Shown: piece by piece, positions 56,821-64,000 of the stretch | Layout of the letters: each line of letters starts with the position of its first letter | Numbering within the stretch: the stretch's first letter is position 1 | The notes under the pieces: generated by a model | Database searches by the model: none | Told to the model about the DNA's origin: nothing | The model's input: only the letters and a program-made list of their open reading frames with translations | Source of the DNA: Chrysopilus asiliformis | Lineage: Eukaryota > Arthropoda > Insecta > Diptera > Rhagionidae | Assembly (NCBI GenBank): GCA_964034945.1 | Contig: OZ035961.1 | Location: 12,348,501 to 12,412,500 of the forward strand | DNA: 64,000 nt | Direction of reading: 5' to 3' | Made by a program: the position numbers and the translations under genes

Positions 56821-59094
56821 TCATTTTTAGAATTTTTAAATAGAATTTTTAAAAAAGCAGTCTTTTATTTTGGTTTTACACAGATTTCCCGACCCGACAA
56901 CGTTTTCCTGAAATTTTTAAAGAACATAATTTTTCCACCGGATATAGATAGATACCAAGATTTAAGAAATTCATAGCCAAGAAATTCAAGAAATTTATTG
57001 CCAAATTTCACAGATTAGAAAATTGAATCATCGCTAAAAAAAAAGTTATATAACTTGTTTATCGTTTATTATTTTTGAACTTATATTTTATTGCTTTTGG
57101 ACAGTAGGATCATGCCTATATAACTGGTTTTTTGTCATACTTTTTTTGCACTTTTCAAATTTATCATTTTTTGAATTTGTAATTTTTTACAAATTTCAAA
57201 TTTAAACTCGTAATTTTAATGCCACATTTAAAAAAAACACACCAGAATTTGATCAATTCTTTTTGTTGCCAATCGATTTGCGTGTTTTAATCAAAAATTT
57301 GTTAGGCACATAAATTCACAACGCATATGCTAATCCGAGAATTTGTTTATCTGACATAATATTTGCCGAGACAAGATAAACTTAAAAAAAGCAATAGTAC
57401 TAATGATGTGAATGTAATTACAAATATTTAATTTCCAATGTGCTATTTGAGTAAACAAAAAAAATTGTTTAAACTGATTATGACCTTCTTAGAACCACAA
57501 AGATAATTCATACTGTGTCAAGATATCCCAAAACAAAATTAAAATTAGGGAGAATTCAACTGTCGTTGAATTTTTTCCTTACCAACACGAAGTTATACCT
57601 TTTCTCCCTGGAATCGTTCATATTTGCTCATTAGAAATTAATTATTTTTTTCAGATTTCATGTAAAATGTTAACGAATCCAAAGCATGACAACAGGATAT
57701 AAGGGAAATTTCGAGTTTCAGGTTGTCTACAGAGATTCATTAAATATTAATTTCATCACATTTTCTAATTAAATACACGTCATTTTGTCGTCCTCGTGTA
57801 TTTCACAAGTTCATAATTTATTGTTTGTAAATTGTATACTCTAAAACATCTTTTCTTACTTACAAATGAAACTGTCATTATTCCTCCAATTTTAAACTTT
57901 GTTCGTAAATTTTGGTCCTCATACTTAATATTTTTAAGTATGAGAACAAATTATTTTTTTTTTCTTTTTTAGAAATTTAATTGCGATACAAAAAATAGAT
58001 GAAAATTATTCCATGACAAGAAATGTAAACCTTAAAAAAAATTCTTTAGATTTCATGCCACAGAACGATAATGCAAAAGATTTAGCAGTTTATCTTGTTG
58101 TAAACAAGATACTTTGTAATATGAAAGAATTTGCGTTTGAAAATATTTTTTATTTTCCTTTCAATCCCATTTTAGCGACGATTTTTGTTTGCAATTTCAA
58201 CATTTCACATGGAATATAAGTATGTGATTTTACCCCTTGTACATTCGGGATTGTTATTGAAATGTTAGGATTTATGATAAAGAAACAAAATATGATTCTT
58301 GAAGAAATCAAAAACGGTATACTTAACCCTTCCACCTACACAATGACAGCACGATGAAAGTTTGATCCATTGAAATACAATACAAAATGGATAGCAAATA
58401 TTTATATTAAATTTAATTCTTTTTCTCAATTTTATCTTTTCAGGTGAGTGGAAGAGATTTACTCTTTTATGGTTTACAAAATGTGAGTTTTTATTAAATT
58501 CTTTTTATCAAGTAAAACGTGATGCTATTTTTCACATACAATATTAAATCTGTCTAAAGCACAGCTAGAAAACGTTATCGTAAAGTAAGGAAATAATTTT
58601 CCGACTTTTTCTTCAAATGTTCGTTATAGAAGCTTCATTCCGTTACAATAACGAAAAATGAAACAAAGACCGAAAAAAACATTTCATTTTTTCGTTATTT
58701 ATTTATTTTCGTATTGTTTTTGTGTTAAATTTTCTACAAAAGTTCATCAAGGATACCCCTACAGATCTGCCACCTGCATAAAATATTAAGAAAATTTTTG
58801 GTACAACCGTAGAATTTCGGTGTTGTCAAAAGTAAGACTTCACATCATTGCACATGTCAATATTGACTGTTGTCACTTCTTGTGTTGACAGTTTTTTTTT
58901 GGATTTTTAGTTTTTGTTTTTGTTTGTTTTTATTTCTATTTTATTTTTGTTAAATTTTTATTTTTAATTTTCTTGCAATTTTTCTATTTTTTATTTTTAT
59001 AAACTAAAACTGAACTGATACATTAAACTAAGGGGATTCATGGAATCCGATAGAAACCTCGTAAACCGCGTAAATTGCGTAAATTTACCACCTC
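56821..59094. other. No gene recognised
   Basis: AT-rich spacer between P450 copies 2 and 3. It has short frames only, with no inverted-repeat element noticed. Confidence 0.45.
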
Positions 59095-59345
59095 GTAAAT
59101 TTACCACGGTTTTTCGAAAAAAAAACATTTTAAGGTAGAGTTAAAGATATTGAAATTCTCTACATTTTTGCCTTTTTACATAAATCGATATCTTTTACCG
59201 TTATCGAGATATTTCAGTTTTTATAAAATAAAAATTCATACTTTTATGTAAACTAATATTTTATTCGTGAGGTGAACTGTGCAGAAACGTTGATTTTGTA
59301 TAAGAAAGTCATGTGCTGTTCTCATCAGATATTTTTACAAAGAAC
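59095..59345 (+). repeat. Repeat family 3, + copy
   Basis: It shares 'gatattgaaattctctac', CATAAATCGATAT, TTTACCGTTATCGAGATATT and TATAAGAAAGTCATGTGCTG with 62930-63175 in the same order over about 240 bp. Confidence 0.75.
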
Positions 59346-59700
59346 TAGGGGCTGCGCCCCGAACGGTTCACCCTATGCCCACTGGTCGGCCTTCGGCCTC
59401 CCTGTCCACGTCGGCCTTCGGCCAAATCTATGCCAAATTTCAGGCCAATCGGTTCAGTGGTTTCCTCGCGAAAGAGTAACATAACGCACAAACTAAGTTT
59501 CGAAATCACTTTACCCCTCCCCTTACTCCCCTCCCCTTACTCCCGCCACCCATCGTGCTCTTTTCCGTATGCCTATGTTGGAACCAGAACTGCCACAGAC
59601 ACTCCTGCCAAATTTCAAATCAATCGGTTCAGCCGTTTTTGCGTGAAAGATGAACAGACAGACAGACAGACACCAACTCATTTTTAAATATTAGTATTAT
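59346..59700 (+). repeat. Family S short interspersed repeat, copy with GC-rich hairpin head
   Basis: The head has three small hairpins, GGGGCTGCGCCCC and twice GGCCTTCGGCC. It continues with GCCAAATTTCAGGCCAATCG, CGCGAAAGAGTAACATAACG, the ACTTTACCCCTCCCCTTACT block (partly duplicated), TATGCCTATGTTGGAACCAG, GTTCAGCCGTTTTTGCGTGA and the TTAGTATTAT tail. It shows the site that was interrupted in the 33-38.6 kb copy. The head differs from the copy at 32.7 kb. Confidence 0.85.
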
Positions 59701-60430
59701 TTTTAAATCATTGAAAACAAAAAAACTAGAAAGTGTTCTTTTTTTTCTTTTGGGGAACTTTTAACAGTTGCCAAGTCGTGTTACGGCGGGCGTTTCCTTT
59801 CAATTGTTTTTTGTTTGTCTTTATGACACCCATGAAAAAAATTATGAAAAAAACATGATAACCAGTCACTTAATTGCTGTTCCAACCAAAACATAAAAAT
59901 GTTTCCATTAAATTAAATCCATCTGCTAGGTAAAAGATACATCGATAAACCACTTAAGACACATCAATTCCAGTTACCGTAGGTCATAAAAATCTATTCA
60001 ACAAATCCTGCTTGACTTGCAGTCAACGTTTTAAGCAAATTTCGAAAAGTTTCGCAAAATTTTAGTGCTGCGAAAAACATTTGGGTTATTTAAGGTTGCC
60101 CACGGTGAATACTTTGTAAATCGCCATTAGTGATAAAAGTTTCATATTGAAAACAACTCAGTCATGATGAGAACGAGTAAATCAAGCGAATTTTAATCGG
60201 GCCCATCACATCTCGTCTCAATCAATATTTTTTGTTGTGCGAATGTTTCCATATGTAGTGAATTTATAAAGAGATTCAACGACGACGTAGAAATGTGTAA
60301 TCTGCCAAAGAGAGAGGGTTTTCGAAAGCACCACAAAACCACGGTATGAATCGATAAGACATACCCCTACATACCACTAAAAAAATAATGGGAAACCTCT
60401 GCAATATGTATAAACATTGGGAGAACATCG

Positions 60431-60437
60431 TATAAAA
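60431..60437 (+). promoter_or_regulatory. Possible TATA box of P450 copy 3
   Basis: TATAAAA, 200 bp before the ATG. The distance would need a leader of about 170 bp or a 5' intron; an acceptor-like ATCTATTTCAG lies at 60590-60600. Tentative. Confidence 0.35.
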
Positions 60438-60636
60438 TTAAGCTGCTTGTGTAGAACATTTCTACTAGATATTTATGTACAAACGTAGAAAGTATTAGTA
60501 AAGACAGACCAGTTTGATCATCTGTAGAACCGATGAATGTTTTTAGTGTGCTTTGAACTCTCTTCTAGAATATACATAAATTAAGTTGATCTATTTCAGT
60601 TCTTTGTGAATCTATAAAAAACAAAATAAGTAAATA

Positions 60637-62529
60637 ATGATCGAGTGGTTTCTTTATTTCGTGCTTGGACTAATTCCAACGATATATATTTACATCAAAT
60701 ACAAATACTCGTTCTGGAAACGACATGGAGTACCTTACCTGGAGCCAAAATTTCCATTCGGAAATGTCCAGGGGATAGGAAGGAAGATGCACTCTTCACA
60801 ACTAATGGCGCAGTACTATCGGGAGATGAAAGGCAGGGGCACATTTGTTGGCATTTACTTCTTTATAAGTCCATCGGCGCTAATAACGAATGTCGACCTA
60901 GTGAAGAACATTTTGATAAAAGATTTTGCCACCTTCCAAGACCGTGGAGTCTACTTTAACGAGCGTGACGACCCCCTTTCAGCAAACCTCTTAACACTTG
61001 AAGGGCAAAAATGGAAATCTCTGCGATCTCGCTTGACGCCGACGTTTACTTCTGGCAAAATGAAGTTCATGTTTCCGACCATTGTCGCTGTTGGCGAACA
61101 GTTTCAGAAAACGCTAAGGGAAATCGTGGCTATACAACCGGAAGTTGAAATCAAAGATATTTTAGCCAGATTCACTACTGATGTTATCGGAACTTGTGCT
61201 TTCGGAATCGACTGCAACAGCCTTAAGGATCCAAATGCTGAATTCCGTCGATATGGAAAAAAGGTTTTTGAAATGCCACGTAACCTTGCTATCAAACAAG
61301 TCTTCATGATCACCTTCCGGAGCCTAGCCAGAATACTGCATATGAAGCAGACCCACGATGATGTCAGCGAATTTTTCCTCAAGGTCGTTCGAGAGACGGT
61401 CGAATACAGGGAAAAGAATAACATTACTCGAAATGATTTTATGAATCTTTTGATTGAATTAAAAAATACCGGGAAAATATCGGGAGAATCAACTGATGAT
61501 CTTGGCACAATGTCGATAGAAGAGATTACTGCTCAGGCGTATCTATTCTTTTTGGCTGGATTTGAAACTTCTTCAACTACGATTTCGTATTGTTTATACG
61601 AACTTTCGCAGAATCAGGAGATCCAGGACAGAGCTCGACAGGAAATTGAGAATGTCCTCGAAAAACATGGAGGCGAATTCACCTATGAAGCGTACAAGGA
61701 TATGACTTACGTCGGACAAATAATCAATGGTTAGTTCTATTCTATAAACTTTATTAGCCTTGGTGAATGCAAAAAAAAATCTTACTAACAACGAGACCAT
61801 GAAATTAATGTCACGACCATAAAATCAAAAATTGATACGAAGTAAAGCACGACGCCCACTTTACGACCTTTTATGTTATTTGCGAATGGTTGTAAAAATC
61901 TAAGACGTCTTAAAGCTAGTTACAACATTTTAAAGAAAAGTTGGTAAAAGTTTCCTCAGTAACCACCAAATTTAATGCAAGCAAACTCAAAAACAAACTT
62001 GCAAAAGCGAAATTTTTGTTTAAAAAGGACTTTTTTAAAGAAAATAAACTATATTTGCAATCACTTGGCTTTCAAAAATCTCCCTAATTTATTAACTGAA
62101 ATTTTACTCGTAGAATCCCTTCGCAGACATCCTCCAGGAGCTAATTTGATTCGAAAAGCCACAAAGGACTATCCTGTTCCAGGTACCGACAAAGTCATCC
62201 CGAAAGGAACAACAGTTTGGATACCTGTCTATGCAATTCATAATGACGAGGAATTCTTTCCGGAACCAAGCAAATTCGATCCAGAGCGATTCTCCCCAGA
62301 GGCTGTACAAAATCGGAAGTCCTGCACATTCATGCCATTCGGCGAAGGACCTCGAAACTGCATCGGTCTAAGATTTGGTATAATGCAAACCCAAGTTGGA
62401 CTCGTCACTTTGTTGAAGAACTTCCGGTTCACGCTGTCACCAAAGACGCCAGTGCCATTAGTATACTCTACCAAAAATATAGTTTTGTCCCCGGCAGGAG
62501 GACTATGGCTCAACATTGAACCTCTGTGA
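60637..62529 (+). CDS. CYP6-like: CYP6-type cytochrome P450, copy 3 (canonical)
   Basis: Exons 60637-61729 and 62114-62529, intron 384 bp with GTTAGT donor and TCGTAG acceptor, phase 1. The protein is 502 residues. It has an N-terminal signal anchor (residues 2-20, WFLYFVLGLIPTIYIYI), FWKRHGVPYLEP, C-helix WKSLR (126-130), I-helix AGFETS (307-312, with Thr311), ESLR (365-368), DPERF and heme loop FGEGPRNCIG (440-449, Cys447). All catalytic elements are intact. CYP6 enzymes sit on the ER, take electrons from NADPH-P450 reductase, and oxidise plant toxins, insecticides and some endogenous lipids; the substrate here is unknown. Exon 1 has exactly the same length as in copy 2 (1093 bp), and copies 1-3 lie head to tail at about 5.5-kb spacing, showing tandem duplication. 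The subfamily cannot be named without a tree. Confidence 0.97.
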
Positions 62530-62639
62530 TTGGATCTCCTGTGGGAGAGAGACTTAATATCATTTCCTAATTAATATTATTTAAAAATCGGGAAAATTTG
62601 TTATTGAAAATCGTTGCTTTCGTCTGTATGTGTGTGTGT

Positions 62640-62725
62640 AAGGAAAATTGTTTTTTTTTTGGTTTAATCGCGATATATATCAACCGCTACTATCACAGTT
62701 GGTTGACACAAAAACTGCTTGGGTG
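62640..62725 (+). repeat. Short repeat related to the copy 1 intron hairpin
   Basis: ATATATATCAACCGCTACTA followed by GGTTGACACAAAAACTGCTTG resembles ATATTTATCCACCGCTCACG and GGTTGACATAAATGCTGCTTG in the intron at 50.75-50.80 kb. A GT microsatellite precedes it. Confidence 0.55.
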
Positions 62726-62811
62726 GATTTCGGTGTGATAAAAAAAGTTGTTTTCGTGTCGATTTATGGATTTTCGAAATTATTTTTGGAATAAGCACTT
62801 CTCTGTTAAAC

Positions 62812-63175
62812 TTTCTTATACGACGGATAATAAAGTATTGTATTCATGACAAATTTATACCTCTTATTCGCGAATTCGAATCGCCAATTTGGAGCATGCT
62901 CTATTCTAGAGTCAAAGAGTGCCATTTTGCGAGAAAGAATAAGCCAAAATTTTCTATTCCATGAAAGATATTAAAATTCTCTATCATTTTGCTTTTTACC
63001 ATAAATCGATATGTTTAACCGTTATCGAGATATTTGAGATTGTGTAAACAAAAAAGTCATATTTTTATATAAGCTAATATTTCATTTGTCGGGTTATAGT
63101 GTAAATTGCACAGGAACGGATATTTTATATAAGAAAGTCATGTGCTGTTCACATAAAATTTTTTTTGTATTTATA
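62812..63175 (+). repeat. Repeat family 3, + copy with TAATAAAGTATTG head
   Basis: The head (62812-62930) resembles 16136-16260. The rest (62930-63175) matches 59095-59345, ending TATAAGAAAGTCATGTGCTG. This copy links the two fragments as one longer repeat. Confidence 0.72.
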
Positions 63176-63504
63176 GCCTAGGGAGGCTGATATTTGTGTA
63201 ACAATTTAATAAGTAAACAATAAAGAGAGATATGCGTACATAAAAACAAACAAGATTCGAGTTTATTAACAGAGAAATGATTTTCATGTTTTTCTCACAC
63301 CAGATGCTCTCCATATTATGTTAATATTAATACAAACAGATTTCACGCATCATTTAAGTTCGTTAAAGCCGTTACCTCCACACCTATCTACCGTCGGAAT
63401 ATCACTTAACACGATTTAAAATATTAACGAAGTCCATTTAAGTTTCGATTTTCGCTGAGAATATTATTTTTTTTTCGCTCGTTCTGTTTGTTTACCGTTT
63501 TTTT

Positions 63505-63510
63505 TTTATT
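63505..63510 (-). terminator. Polyadenylation signal for the minus-strand gene
   Basis: AATAAA on the minus strand, about 62 bp beyond the TAA at 63572-63574. Confidence 0.5.
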
Positions 63511-63571
63511 TATCAACTGTGGCAACTGCAATCATCCGGATCGTAATTCTTAACAAATAAAGCCTTCAAAA

Positions 63572-64000
63572 TTAATCTCCTGCCAATACGTATATCGTTC
63601 CTGGCACGAAATCCCAATAATCCCGAATGTGTCGCTGGATTTGAGTAGCGAGCACTACTCCTCCAAACAGCACACAGCAGGAAATGCCCAGGGGCTCCCA
63701 TGCTGGCTGGAGCGTATCCTGCACAAGACTGTCAGAAATCCCCAGGACCGTTCCACAGCGATATTATCCTGGTCATAGTTAAAAGCTTTACCATGTCTAA
63801 AATGATAAAAGCTGACTCGTAAGATATACACAAAAAAGTGGTGAAAAGCTCTTTAGACACCATCCCCAGCCAACACTTAACTCCGGTTCCTATCCAACCA
63901 AATCACCACAAGCCGATTTCGAATCCTGCGCGCCAAGTCGTTCTGCCAACGTTGAATGAAATGTAGCTGGATATGGTCCTGGGTTCATGTTGCCAACAAA
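63572..64000 (-). CDS. Putative 3' exons of an unidentified gene, running off the window
   Basis: Two coding-like stretches on the minus strand. The last exon (about 63718 or 63728 down to 63572) encodes a segment ending WDFVPGTIYVLAGD, with a hydrophobic span (GISCCVLFGGVVLATQI) that could be a membrane helix, then a short polar tail. The earlier stretch (64000 to about 63895) reads FVGNMNPGPYPATFHSTLAE and on to KSACGDL. Between them is a stop-containing interval of about 170-180 bp with acceptor-like CTGACAG and GTGCAG. Possible donors are GTGATT at 63906 or GTTGG just inside; only the weaker GTTGG donor gives a consistent phase with GTGCAG, so the join is not settled. GC content and codon-like composition rise here. 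I do not recognise the family. Confidence 0.4.

Noticed and set aside
58325..58345. TTAACCCTTCCACC as a TTAA element end
   Set aside because: No partner end was found nearby.
61975..62113. Alternative N-terminal extension of the P450 copy 3 second exon
   Set aside because: The frame is open only because the intron lacks stops there; splice sites and the position shared with copies 1 and 2 define the exon at 62114.
1..64000. tRNA, rRNA or snRNA genes
   Set aside because: No cloverleaf-compatible GGTTCRAnnC box pairs or conserved rRNA/snRNA motifs were noticed by eye; a covariance-model scan would be needed to exclude small ones.

Overview
The window looks like AT-rich insect nuclear DNA. The evidence is three CYP6-type cytochrome P450 genes with a short phase-1 intron, mariner, RTE-type and LOA/I-type transposable elements, and many short inverted-repeat elements. 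The P450 proteins resemble CYP6A-like enzymes of flies, so a dipteran (perhaps a nematoceran) is the best guess. That is an inference, because no species-specific marker is visible.

Layout. 0-2.7 kb: the 3' end of an RTE-type retrotransposon, then three adjacent or nested miniature inverted-repeat elements (TTAA type and TTA type). 2.7-16 kb: mostly non-coding, with a minisatellite, a decayed mariner transposase fragment and a 164-bp palindromic MITE. 16-28 kb: a repeat field. It holds a foldback element nested in a TTAA MITE, a family carrying a GTCCGTCTG-rich tract and a TATACCC...GGGTATA end, and an inverted pair of a second family with TTTCCTCTGC ends. 30.7-31.6 kb: an internally deleted mariner with perfect 32-bp ends and TA flanks. 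32.7-38.8 kb: a complete 5.6-kb non-LTR retrotransposon with two intact ORFs and a 13-bp target duplication, inserted in an older short repeat. 38.8-49.6 kb: gene-poor, with scattered repeats. 49.6-62.5 kb: three tandem CYP6 genes on the + strand, about 5.5 kb start to start, separated by repeats. 63.57-64 kb: what looks like the 3' end of another gene on the minus strand, running off the window.

How the genes relate. The CYP6 genes encode membrane-anchored monooxygenases of the kind insects use on plant toxins, pesticides and endogenous lipids. Copy 3 has every canonical motif. Copy 2 is full length but has Ala in place of the I-helix Thr and Trp in place of the first Phe of the heme-binding signature. 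Copy 1 has a frameshift, a 34-bp tandem duplication, and changes in ExxR and the heme loop, so it is probably a pseudogene. Genes 1 and 2 share an unusually identical patch that suggests gene conversion. The rest of the window is largely transposable elements that have inserted into one another, and the target duplications give their order of insertion.
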